Source: Serpula lacrymans var. lacrymans S7.9 (Eukaryota; Basidiomycota; Agaricomycetes; Boletales; Serpulaceae). Taken from it: 64,000 bases of DNA. This document shows, in pieces, positions 37,143 through 50,500 of this stretch. Where the stretch lies: NCBI RefSeq assembly GCF_000218685.1, contig NW_006763294.1, forward strand, positions 2,056,126 through 2,120,125, in the 5' to 3' direction. The notes below the pieces were generated by a model, which made no database searches, was not told where the DNA came from, and saw only the letters and a program-made list of their open reading frames with translations. Positions within the stretch are counted from its first letter, which is position 1, and the number at the start of each line of letters is the position of its first letter. The position numbers and the translations under genes are program-made.

Positions 37143-38099
37143 GGTCCAACACTGATAGTTCGTTTGTTTGATGGTAAATTCGAAGGCTAGGCAACACAGA
37201 AGGATTCTTCCCTAGTATAAATAGTGAGATCGGAAGCAATCTGTACATAAGAAGGGGCGGTCAGAATGCTGGCAAAAGGATAGACGTTGAGACGAAGGAA
37301 AGCGTAACGCAAGTCCGGAACTTGAACATGGATGTAGTAGTAAGCAGAAATGTGAGGTTGAGAATGCCATCAGAAATCAAGGGACTTGCAATATTACGAC
37401 ATTGAGAAACAAGCTTGTGGGAAGCTGACTTGAAGGGCTGAGAGTGGAATCATCATCAATGTATCAAGCTCTTCCAGTTATCGTTGACATCCTCATGCAC
37501 ATATATGGTGATATTCGACTGGAGACCAACGTTTTCGAACGCTCGTGCGTCTCGGTTAGATAGCCAAACTTATCTAATACGCCTCTCAAGCCCAATCTCA
37601 TAGCTTGCCAAGCTTAGAACATACGGCGTAATACGGCACAAACAGAAACAGAATTCGAATATTCGAAATATACTTCTTCGAGAAACTGCCTCATGCCACG
37701 GAGGCCGATCGCGAAGACCGTTTCCAGCAGATTGAGTGGAAAATCATTGTGAAGTCTCCCTGTTTTACATGTAAACTTGGCATAACACTACATCACTATT
37801 CCAAGGTTTCCATTCACGCAAATAAGTTCAGCCTGAGACACCGCAAGGAACGCCAACATTGACAGCTTCCATACCTTCCGTCGATAGGTCTGCTTACTGT
37901 AAGGAGATCAACACCAAGTACATCCATTCCACAATTGGTCGCTGAAGTGTTCGTCGTACAAGCAGCAAACTTGTACGGTGAGCCATAGACTAGCCAGGTG
38001 CAGCGATGATCGATGAGCGTTGTATCAGGGACAAAATAAACAAAAGTAACTGACTAATAAAGTGTAGAACGCATAAAATGATCGCCCGGGACCGAGTGG
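37143..38099. other. Presumed promoter of the Zn2Cys6 gene; no gene seen
   Basis: 957 bp without a supported reading frame on either strand. It presumably holds the regulator's 5' UTR and promoter and the 3' UTR of the cysteine-rich gene. Confidence 0.45.
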
Positions 38100-38536
38100 C
38101 TATGGTGTACTGCCACTCTTTATGATCATCTCTTTCGAAGGCTCGGGCTGTGAGTTTACCGGAATTTTCCCATCGACGCTTGGGGCCTTGGTGCGCTCCA
38201 AGTTTTTCCTCACTTCTTCGTCAAAGTGGTCCTCATCAAAGGATCTACTGCAACAAGAACCACAACACCCCGTCGGTCCACCGCATCTGCAGCAACAGCC
38301 ACCTCCTCCGAATGCCCCTGGAGAAGAACGTAGTAGATCATCTTCAGTTTTCGTGACGAGTGATCCTCAAAATATGATTCTGTTCACGAGTGTCGCACCA
38401 ACTTTCGGCAGAAGCAGCACCGAATATACCTGACGTGGACGCCAACGACTTTGAGACTCATCAGAATCACAGTTTTGTGATGACAGGACTTACAGCACAT
38501 GCCACACAAAGCCGCGATACAATCAGAATCTGCCAT
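38100..38536 (-). CDS. Small cysteine-rich protein (100 aa, 13 Cys)
   Basis: Three exons (38494-38536, 38388-38429, 38100-38317) with GT-AG introns splice in frame to 100 residues. The N-terminus MADSDCIAALCGMCC is followed by a short GAASAESWCDTRAFGGGG linker, a Cys/Gly cluster (CCCRCGGPTGCCGSCCSRS), the acidic segment FDEDHFDEEVRKNLERT, and a polar tail. Cysteines lie at 6, 11, 14, 15, 26, 36-38, 40, 46, 47, 50 and 51. No signal peptide, so it is unlikely to be a secreted effector. Palmitoylation or metal binding is possible. I have an impression of similar small basidiomycete proteins but no named family. No long single frame covers it, so it is easily missed. Confidence 0.7.
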
Positions 38537-39127
38537 GTTCAGCTACGAGTCAGAAAAATTTTAGTGAACAAAGCACTTCGAGGTCAAGAAGCTGGTGCGG
38601 GCAGCTTTTAAAGCGAATTTGCGACCAGAAGGCGGCTGTGAAGATAAGCCATCCTTCTGATCGAGACAAGGTTGTTGTTTGGTACGCTTTATCCCTGATG
38701 ATTAGATTGTATTAACCACGAGTGCAAAATACTGTAGGGTGGTTCTCTTTCATACGCTCTTTCCCTCAGGTGTGCACTGTGTCTACTGGTAATACTAAGT
38801 ATATGTGAAGCTCAAATTTTCAATTCACTACCAGTAGTACAAGATGCAAGCTCAACTTACAAAGTTCCTCACTTTGGCGTCACAACGAATATGCTGTATG
38901 GTTTTCATATCACCGTTTTGACTGTTTTGTGAAAGTCTTACCAGAATTAGCGCAATCCAAGATACTTATCAAAGATGGTGGTATATTTATCGTGACAGCT
39001 TGCGAGTACGAACCACAAGCCTCCGACCATCACTTCACCGGAAGCAAAAGGCCAAAATCAAGGGCTTTTGATATTTTTGGGCCCTTCGGGTCTAGCCATT
39101 TTCGACAGAGTGAGTGTGATGGTGGTT
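38537..39127. other. Spacer between the cysteine-rich gene and tubulin cofactor C
   Basis: 591 bp. It contains an inverted repeat, ctactggta near 38783 and taccagtag near 38830, about 40 bp apart. A plus-strand frame at 38929-39162 has no motif and is not called. Confidence 0.4.
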
Positions 39128-40319
39128 TTATACAGGAAGAAACTCTTTCAAGCTATTCATGAGATATTCTTCATCACCTGTCGCGACTTGTGTCCATATC
39201 TTATCAGCTTCACCACCTGATAGTGAACTCCAATTGGGAGAAGGAGACGACCGTATATGAGAGAAATCCTGAATAGAAAGTTGCACGTTTTTCTGACGAA
39301 GATATCAGATGCCAAGAAAAACGGTCGGAATCCTGAGGAAGGCAAACCTGATGATCAGGACTCAATTGCATAGCTTCAGGATAAGTACCGAAACGTATGC
39401 GGGTACAATGTTCAATTGTGGGATTGGACGCTCCTGCAAGATATACATCCACACTAGTGGATCGGTGCATGCGGAACTGCGAAAACTCTAGCTTCCTTCA
39501 ACAAATTTTTTTTTAGCACCAACTCACTTGATGGCATGCAGAAATCACAACACAATTAGATAATTCATGTAAGATGACACTGCCTTTGATTGGTGGTATA
39601 AGGAGAACGGTACTGGACAGACGTTGGATATGAAGTGCTGATATTTCCACAGTCAGCTGCTTCGAGGGAAGTAGATTGACGATGCAATCTTCAATATCAG
39701 ATATTGATACTTCAGACTGGAACGTGGAGTTCTCCGGGGTAAAGAGTGTGTCTGTTTTGAGGTACCGATGCGAATGTGATGAGATTGTAAAAGCAGGCGC
39801 AGTGGACGACGTTTTGGTATCTGGGGTTTGGATGGAAGCCGATCTGTCTGTACCCGGCTTCGAAGGTTGAGCAGCGACCTTGCGTTTGAAAGCAAATTTA
39901 TGCTTGGGCGTGACAGAGGTGCGTAGGTCATCTAACGACTTCTCCAACGTTTTCAGTTGCTTCCATCCCACAAAAAGGATTCAATCAACGACGAGCCAAA
40001 ATAATCGAAACTATGATAACTCACCAGCTCACATTGTCGTTGGTCATAGCTAGGGAGAGAACCTGTAGCATCGGTGAGACTTTTTGCCAACCCGGCCAGC
40101 CCTATTGTCAATTCCTGTACTACACTGAGGACAGGTGCTGAGGGCAAAGGACTAGATTTAGCGGCATCTATTCGGGAAGCCAAGTCTGATAAAGTCGTCC
40201 GTCTAGGTATTAGATGGTGAGTATTGAAATAAAGTGACTCGTTGCAGACCAGAGCGTGTAGCTTGGAACTGGTGATAGAAATCTTGAGAAAATGTCCACT
40301 TGGTGTCCAAGTCTGACAT
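39128..40319 (-). CDS. Tubulin-folding cofactor C (TBCC)
   Basis: GTPase-activating chaperone that releases native alpha/beta-tubulin from the cofactor D/E supercomplex. The N-terminal helical spectrin-like domain begins MSDLDTKWTFSQDFYHQFQA and continues LASRIDAAKSSPLPSAPVLS. After a Ser/Thr linker comes the C-CAP/TBCC beta-helix: HIQRLSSTVLLIPPIKGSV, HELSNCVVISACHQ, FRMHRSTSVDVYLAGASNP and IEHCTRIRFGTYP. The catalytic-type arginine of TBCC family GAPs is plausibly within CHQ-FRMHRS. The C-terminus ends LMNSLKEFLPV. About five exons. The first exon is assigned with a 3' splice site at tatcag because that keeps the frame. Confidence 0.85.
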
Positions 40320-41313
<994 letters not shown>

Positions 41314-41528
41314 GATGTGCTTGCAAGTGCTAATAAGCGCGAGCAAAGTGGCTCATTTCCTGAGTGCTGACATAACATCACGGTGTCACATGACCCGTCG
41401 CGAACGCGAACGCGCCTGCCCTAAGTTGTTCGTGGCTCTTCAACGTTCTTTGTGGATCTTCGTTGTCGACTGACTTGTAACTTTTCTTTAGCTGACTCCA
41501 TGTATACTAACATTTTCTTTTAGTCGAC
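41314..41528. promoter_or_regulatory. Shared divergent promoter, RBX1 / PH-domain giant
   Basis: 215 bp between divergent start codons. It contains cgcgaacgcgaacgcg near 41399-41415, a GC-rich near-tandem hexamer. No TATA box is apparent. Confidence 0.45.
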
Positions 41529-44500
41529 ATGACAAGCTACGGATCTAGCGAAACGCGGTCTCCATACTATGGGACTGCCACTTACTCAACTCTTTCTCAA
41601 TCTCAAACACCAATGTCGCCTTCAAGGGATTCGTATACCTATTCATCAGGTGTGTACTTCCTCATCCACAGTTCACATCAAGCTAATCTCTGGAAAAGAA
41701 ACACCTGTGGCATCCTCAGATAGTGACGGAGCGACGTCCGCAAGGAACATGCGACGCGTTCTTCTCTCTCCGTCTGGGTCTGCCGATTCATATACTTATT
41801 CTGAAGAAAATTCCGTCGAGGAAACCGCTGAGGTCGAGGCAACTCTGAATGAACTGGATGAAGAGATAGACAGCACTGAAGCAGCACTTACACAGTGGTC
41901 TCGGGGGCCTTCCTCTTCATTCGTATCCGGTTCCTACACAGGGACGACGCCATCGCGTACCTCTACAAGCTTAACACCTTACTCCATGACTGAACGTGAG
42001 CACAGAGTGCTTAGCACCATATCAGAGCGGACAGAAAATATGCCTTCTCGCCCTACCTCCTACTTGTTGGCAGGAGGTGCACAGCGTCCTGCCAATCCGA
42101 CTCCTGAAGCCCATAGGTACTCTGCTCAACGGGGTGGCGCCATTTCTCCAGCTCCTTCTCATTCTCGCTCTTCTACTGATCCGGGCTCGGATCGTGGCCC
42201 CGCACCTCCGACTGGTCGTAGGTTTGGCGATCTTATTGCATTCTTCGAAGATAAAACTACAACTTTCTCTGAGACGTCGTATAGTCACTCAAGGGCAACA
42301 TCTGCTCCTGGAGGCTACCGTTCACCAAGTCCGCTGTTTACTCAAAGCCAGTCGACGCCCAATCTGGGTACCAACACTGGTTACGGAGTTGGAACCACGA
42401 CTGGATATAGCTCGCGCCCGTCTTCCCCTGCAAAAAGCAAAGCAGGATCTTCTGTGTCATCTTCCGCTTCAGAACCTCTTTCGATGTCGTCGTTGCTTGC
42501 TCCTCCAACTAGAGGACCAACTTCGACTTCGACTGGTTCTAGGGGCATTGGTACTAGCACTTATATGAGTCCTAGCGAGTACACCAACACGTTCACAAAC
42601 ACGTTCACTAACTCGGGATCAAATACATTCACCACTTCGAGAAACACAGGCACGCAATCTAGCGGGGTCATCACTCCCACTAACTCATCGCTTCGCCGTC
42701 CTCAAACATCGCCGCGGTCACCGTTAACGTCCGTGCGCAATATTGTCGCAGCATGGAAAGAACGAACGCCGACTCTGGACAAGTCAGGAAAGCCCACTCG
42801 TGCAGCTCCGACTTCTACTCCTAGAGGCGAGGGGCTTTTTAGCCTTAGGAAGCGGGCTGAGCGAGGTGAAAATAGGTTAAGGGGTATGGCATTATCAGGA
42901 AATTTGGCTGCTGAATCATCCAGAAATAATCATGGTCACCCTTCAACTCCCAGAAGTGTTAGGAGTGGTAGCAGTGGTATCCCTCCTCCATTTGACATGG
43001 CTGAATTGGGCGCATATGCGAGAAATAGCCAGGAGGTATGCATCTTATACAGTACGGAAAGTGCCGAAACCCAACTGATTCCGCTTATGTTCTTTCGCAG
43101 CCTCTGCGAATAGGTCTTCTCTGGTATCTCAATGTTCACTCTGCTCCCCCATTCAGATGGCAGAGATGCGAAGCGTTGCTTTACCCCAATATGCTTCTAC
43201 TCTCGTGGATTGCGCCAGGTGGCGGAAGAGGTGTTGTGACCCTTGATCTGTTAAATTGTACGGAAGTAAGATCTGTGCCGTCCCCGACTCATTCCAGTGC
43301 GAGGGAGGATGTAGGAACTATGGCAGCAAAAACGCAAGCTGAAGAGAAGGAAACTCCTGCTTTGATGGAACTCCTTTGCCCTTTCCAACTACTATATAGT
43401 GACGGAGTTGAGAGACTGGCGGCGGAAAGTGCGAGGGAAAGGGTTCGATGGGTGAGCGCGATTTGGTGAGTGGATTAGTATGCACTTGCGTTGCATCATG
43501 ATGAAACTGACTGTTGTCTTGTAGGGAGGCCCTTGATCGATCTGTGACACTCCCTAATCGTTCAGAGGTGGGTTCTCCGACAGGTTCGATTAGGACTATC
43601 CGCTCTATGACAAGTTCTTCGAGCGTATCTGGTTCGGGATCAGGATCTGCATCCACTGTATTTCTTCCTCCATTACACACTATTCCTGATCTCGATTTGC
43701 ATTCGCTTTCTGGGTCTTCGAGTCCGATTTCGCTTTCTCGCGCGCCTTCTTTTTCTGCTCATCATAGCCGCACAACAGACGACGCTGCTGTATCGAACCA
43801 GGCTTTCCTGTACCCTGGAGATCCACGCGTTATTGGGCCTAGTCGTAGCAGCTCCTTACGAAGAACAAGTTCGATGACTGATCTAGACGAGGAATTCGCG
43901 ACTGCCGTGAGTAGAGCTCGGAGTGCCCGTCCTGGACTGGGCTTTGGCCTCAGTCTCGTCGGTGGAACACTTTTGGGTGATGGATCACCTGTTACTGTTT
44001 CTAGTGGGCCACGTCTAGGAGGAGATGTGAGAGTCACGCCGCCTCCCAGCAGTAGAGGTGGAAAATCTCGCCCTCATTCTGAAATGTCAGACGATGCATT
44101 CTTCTCTGCTGGGTCTAGAACGTCGTCGAGCGATCCAAACTCGAACTCTTCGAACTTCTACTCTGTCACATCTACGTCATCCAGTGGACAAGACAGAACC
44201 ACCACAGGTCTTGTAACAGATGGAACCATGTTTGGCATCACATCAGGAGGTTCTAACACAGAAATAGTCCCCTCAACCTTGTCTTATAGAAGGACAGAGT
44301 CGGCTTCGCTTCTGGGCGACTCGCACGATGGTTCATATAGTTATACGCCTACTTCGCCTTCGCGAACTTCGCTGTCCAGGAGTGCGGAAGTACGAAGGAG
44401 AGGGTTCAGTTCCAGGGGCTATACTACATATGACGAGACTTCAGACAAAGAGAATTCGGGCAGTTACACTCCTTGGACCACCACTCGCTCTACTCTCAGC

Positions 44501-47500
44501 AGTTTTACCAGGAGTCGTTCGATTACACCCACACCATCATCATCTAACAGGTCTGCCGTGGAAGAGTTAGCGCAGGGTGAAACGTCGAGAACATCTTCAG
44601 GCAGTGAAGGCTATGAGACAGCGGGTACGCCCTCCACAGCGTCGTTCAAGTCATTACCGACGATACCGTCCGAGTCTGATTATAGCACTGCGGAGCTATG
44701 TAAAACTGAGGCCTCTACGGAGTATGTCACCGCAGAAAAGTGCGCATCTGATGTTTCAACCGACTATATAACTGCGGATGTATGCAAAACGGAGGTATCC
44801 TCAGAATATATCACAGCTGAAGTATGCAAGTCGGAGCCTTCGACCCAATTCGAGACTGCGTCCCTGTGCAGGACCATACCTTCGGAGGCTGAATCCCCCT
44901 TCTCAATTCATGTCGACATACCGATCGAAGCAGACGTTCCTCCCATCATACCACCGGTTGTTTCCTCTCCGGTCGTATCGCTATCTGATGAACAGATTGA
45001 GTACATCGAGGAAACTGTAGTGGAAGAGAACCTTAGAGAGTTTGAAGAGTACGTTGAACGCGAAGAAAGCATCGAAGAGGATTTCGAAATCATTCCTGAA
45101 AATATCCCTCTGCCACCATCTGGTTCGAGCCCTTCTCTGTCCGCGAGCGGATCGCTGGAGTCTGAACAAATCAGTGTTCCCGCACCGTCATCGGTTGTTC
45201 ACACTAACAGCGTTTCATTATCTTTCCCTTCGTCAATTACTCCGCAATCAGACAATACACGCTTGCAATCGATGACGCCTGTCTCAAGTCTAACAGAATC
45301 TTCTCCCTTAATGGTTTCTGATGGGCTGACTCCGAGTGCTCATGGCGTGCCAGAACTCTCTATTTCTACTCCCTCCGTTCGTGAATCCATGTGGGCGCCT
45401 GAAACTGATATGTCTTTTAATTCGTCTGTCTTGCATCCATCACCATCTGTGCAATCTGTTCAGATGCCGGAGGGTTTGGATACATCTTTTGACACTTCAT
45501 TCATGAGGCCTAGCATATCTCCCCTGACTTCTTTGGAGCGACTCACCCCCATTACGGAGACGATGTCGAGTTCCCTCTCCTTCTCCCCATCTCCAGTGCC
45601 CCATCCAGCCCTTCCACCTTCTATCTCATCGCCCACCAGTGCTCCAACGCCAGTGATAGTATCAACTTCTATGGAATCGTCATCATTATCACGAACGGCG
45701 TCCAGCGTATCTGATGTTTCCATTGTTTCTATCACGTTGTCTCCTGATGTTGAGCAGACATCCCTCGTGGGTGAGCGGGATGTTTCGGAGCCTTCTACAG
45801 AGCCGTCACTTCTGTCAAGTCATCGCAGCTTAACGCCTTTACCAGTTGTATGTCTTATATCTCATTTGATTTATTTGATTTTAACTCACTAACGCTATAG
45901 CCTTCTCCTGCCATGGTACCTCTTCCGAGCTCTCCTGCACCATCATTCTCAGCTGCTTCGGTATCTATGAGCGTCAGCATGAGCACACCGCAAAGCAATA
46001 ATCCGTCAATTCACTCCGATCTGGACACCATTCCTACGCAGCCCCGTAGCGAAATTCTAACTCATGATATCAATCGCCTGCTTCAGCACATTCATGAACT
46101 GGATCAGATCAGAGGTCAGGAAAGTCAAGAAATATCTGAGAATGTTCGTGCGATACGAAGCGAACTATATGAACTATCCAATTACCTGCATCAGCACGAG
46201 GTGTCTGAGGTACCTCCACCAGTCCCGCATAAAGATCAGTCAGTTGGCAGTGCAAGTGTCGTCTCTCGTTCCGTTCCTGTTGGACCTAGGTTACCTCCTC
46301 GTCGTGTCCCAATTTCTTTGAGTCCTCCCCCTATGCGGCCTGCTTCACCGAGCTCATTCAGCTCGGCTATATCATTCTTGTCTTCTCACCACTCGGACGA
46401 TTATAGTCTGATGGAACCTGAATCCTACCCAGTTCATCCTAGCTCGCCTTCATGGTCGTCGTCGTCCCCTTCTTCTCCGCCCTCTGAAATGAGCCCTTCT
46501 AGTATATCGTCTTCATCCCCATCACCAGGTCCCTCATTATCCAGAAGTTCTTCTTCTCCTACTCAGCCACCGCCTTCTCCTACGCCTTCTTCTGCATCAA
46601 GCAGTACCGCTAGGCCTGTGGAAGGGATGTCATTGATCAATTTACGGGAATTGTTGGAGCAGCTGAGGGAGCAGACGACCGCTTTATGGGATGGCCAAGT
46701 CTCTACGAATCATATGCTAGATGAACTTCGCCAACAGCGGCCTGGGCCCCAAGATAACGATGAGATTTATGAACGTCTTCGGGGTATAGAGTCTTTATTG
46801 GAAAGAGTCATTGATCAGACCCAAATTCACCGCCAGCCTATGCCTATGCCCCAGCCTCAGCCCCAGCCTCCGCAACCGGACATATCGGCTTCAGTTTCTG
46901 AATCAGGTTCTGATCCTTTGGCAGATTTGGAGAGCTTGCGTATACGCTGGGAGGAACTTAGTAGAAGTCGACGTGAACAAATACCGATTCATATGCCTAC
47001 TCCCGTTCGAACTGGCCCGTCCTTGGATGATCAACTTCTGGAATTATTGGGTGCTCCGCCGCCTCTCCCTCCTGCACATCCTCAACTCCCTCCTACTTTG
47101 ATTCCTTTTACTTATCAACCCGCGCCTAGGGCTTCTAGATCGCGAAGTACCAGTCCAATTCTAATGCCTGACCGCCCGCGTACAGTCCCTTTCACCAGGG
47201 AGGAACCAGTGAACTTTTCCCCGACTCGCATTCGTCGGGTGCGAACAGTGCGCCGCCCACCTCCAGCAGGTCAGAGACGTCCTGTTTCGGCCACTGAACC
47301 TTCAGAGATGGATACTCCTCGTATTATTCCTGCGAGGCCCCCGTTCGCGCAAGCAGACATAGGACGACAAGAGGAACGTAGGCCCCGTGTCCCTCCCGCT
47401 TACCCTGTTATAGTGAGTATGAGTTAACGAATCATCCTATTCGTGTTCTTACCTTTTCATAGCCAAATTTGTATGCTACTCCTCCCCCTGCCAGAGCACC

Positions 47501-50500
47501 ATCAGCACCAGCGAACTTCGACAATGCAGATGATCCCCGTGTTTCTGCCAGTTGGTACCGCGAGCGTCCAAGTGTAGGTGTTTCAAAACCTTCACTTACT
47601 TCCATACGAAACTTAATGTGATTGCAGGGTCCCGGAGGCATTGTCCCTCCCCCCGGTGCCTTCGATGGGCAACCAGGTACACAACCTGGAGGTCTAGCCT
47701 ACGTTCCCATGCCTGCTGGTCCCGTATGTTTCAGTTTATTTTTCGTTTGTTTTATTTACAATTGATTGTATGCCCTTCCAGACTGTTGTGCAGGTTCCTT
47801 TGTTTGACACACTGATGGAGATCCTGAGGGTATGTTTTTAATTCAATGATACTCTGCAATAACTCACTATTTTCCAGGAGCATCGTCTTGCCCAGTTGGC
47901 TACTGTGGATCAGCAAAGGGAATTGATGAGATATATGAGGGGCTTGAACGAGTGGCTTGAACGGGATGTTTCTGATCGACAATCAGAGCTTCGAGGTGTT
48001 TCTGCTCGTGTTGACCAACTGAGAAATGAACTAGCACAGCTCGGTTTAGGCTTCAGGCCAGGTGAGTATCTTGTGTTGGCAGAATATCTCAGAGCTGACC
48101 TTTTGACATACAGATATGCCTCAACCTCAGCACTCATCGGGACCGTTCATAGTCCCTCCAGTGCCTCCAGTCACAGGACCCATGGGACAGCCACATCTGG
48201 TCAGTGGCCAATATCCAGGTGGATTTGTACCCCTTGGGCCGATGCAAGGGGGACTAGTACCTCCTGTCATTGCTCAAGATCGTACACCGACCCCTTCTTA
48301 TACTCCTGTAATACCCTCTCCTGTCATGGGAATGCCTGGCGTCCACCATGTGCCTGTCGTTCCAGACTTTTCGTCGTACACTCCACACCATCAAGTTCAG
48401 GGCCCGGATCATTATGTTTACGAGCCGTCTGCATATACCGGAGGCCCGTCTGCATATACTGGAGGCGTGATACCATCACCCCAGTCAGATTCCGCCACCT
48501 ATGAACCAATGCCAGCAGTCATCATTAACCCGCCTCCACCACAAATACAGCAGCAGCAGCAGCAGCCAATAACTTCGACCTATTTCGTTCCACCCTCGCC
48601 ATCTCACTCTAGGTCTGGCAGTACGACTAGCACTCAGCAGAGCTATGATCACCCTCCCATCCCTATACCGCCTCATAGTGGGCAGGATCGCCAGGAGGGC
48701 TTAGCCGACGCCCCCCAGCCCCCCGTTCCTGCAGCTGACTTGCCACATCCTAGTCAAGCTAGACAAGAGAGTGTTTCTGAGCCGGTGACCACCGTTATTA
48801 TCAATCAAGCACCACCTCCTGCCCCTGGAGCAGTCCCTGGAGCAGTCCCTGAAGCAGTCCCTGGAGTCGTGCAAGGAGCCGCCCCAGGAGGTACACTACC
48901 CCAAGCTGGCGTTCCTGGGCAATATATATCTCCTCCTCCTGCTATCATCATAAATCCACCCCTCCAACAGATTCCTGGAGGCCCACCAATTGTTATTGGG
49001 AGAAGTCCTCATTCGAGGCCTAGTTCTAGGGGGACATCAGGGGGACATCCCACAGTGATTGTGCAAAGAAGTCGCTCCTCGTCGTCTTCGCCTCGACAAG
49101 CTCCAGCTCATATTGTAATAACTTCAAGTGGTGGTAGGCATCCAGAGCACGATACGCCATATATTGTAATGCAGTCACCTTCTCATGGTTCTCACGTTCA
49201 TTTACCTGAACGAGAATACGGTGATCCAGGCGATCGACGACCTGCTCCGAGCGAACTAGGATTTCCCGACCCAGGGCATGTTCCCTCAACAAGCCGACCA
49301 TATGAAGGACATCGCCGTCGCCATGACCGTCACGACTCTCGTTCCTACTCCCCACGCCGTCGTGACTCCCGTGATTACTCGCCATCTGGCAGGCCCTATC
49401 GTCCGTCACATAGGGACAGGTATTACAGGGATGATAGGTCGAGATCGAGGTCTTACTCTCCCATTGGCCGTCGTAGGCGTCCTCGCGGACACGATTATGG
49501 ACGTTCGCGTCGCGATTCATATTCCCCAGATGATCTCGGGGAGCGGGACACGGGCCATGGTCGTCGCCCTCGTGGATCCAGGCGTGATGACGAATCTCGT
49601 TATGACCCGGAAGATGTTGGGGAGCGAGATACAGGCCACGGGCGTCGCCTTCGTAGGACCAGGCGTGATGACGAGTCCCGTTATGATCCGGAAGATGCTG
49701 GGGAGCGAGATACAGGCCATGGCCGTCGCCTTCGTGGATCCAGACGTGATGATGAGTCTCGTTATGACCCGGAGGACGCTGGGGAGAGAGACACAGGCCA
49801 TGGCCGTCGCCCTGGTGGAACCAGGCGTGATGACGAATCTCGACATGACCCGGAGGACGCTGGGGAGAGAGACACAGGCCATGGCCGTCGCCCTGGTGGA
49901 ACCAGGCGTGATGACGAATCTCGACATGACCCGGAAGACGTTGGGGAGAGAGATACGGGCCATGGTCGTCGTCCTCGTGGATCCAGGCGCGATGATGAAT
50001 CTCGCTATGACCCGGAAGATGTCGAAGAGAGAGATACGGGCCATGGCCGTCGCCCTGGTGGAACCAGGCGTGATGACGAGTCTCGTTTTGATCCGGAAGA
50101 CGCTGGGGAGAGAGATACGGGCCATGGTCGTCGTCCTCGTGGATCCAGGCGTGATGACGAATCTCGTTATGACCCGGAAGATGTCGAAGAGAGAGATACA
50201 GGTCATGGCCGTCGCCTTCGTGGATCCAGGCGTGGTGAGGGATCTCATTATGACCCGGAAGATGTCGAAGAGAGAGATACGGGTTCCCGCCATCCTCGTG
50301 GACGTGCCTCCTCACCTGGATTTTCAGAACATGATCCAGATAGCCCAGTTTTACATAGACCTCCGCCATCTGGTCATGGAGACTACGTGATCCGTCGTCC
50401 ATCAACTCGGCTCCCCCCTCCCCCCCAGTCTCCTCAACCACCAACTATCATTAGACTTGGAGATCCTGTTCATCACCCGGAAATCGTGGTACATTCCCCT

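Noticed and set aside
48540..48570. CAG run as a CRISPR-like or regulatory repeat
   Set aside because: It is a short in-frame glutamine tract within the PH-domain gene; nothing in the window has CRISPR spacing.
49026..50444. Long minus-strand open frame (472 codons) and other alternate frames over the 81-bp repeats
   Set aside because: They arise because an 81-bp period (divisible by three) with few stops keeps several frames open. Their translations are low-complexity His/Gly or Met/Val repeats with no start context or introns of their own.
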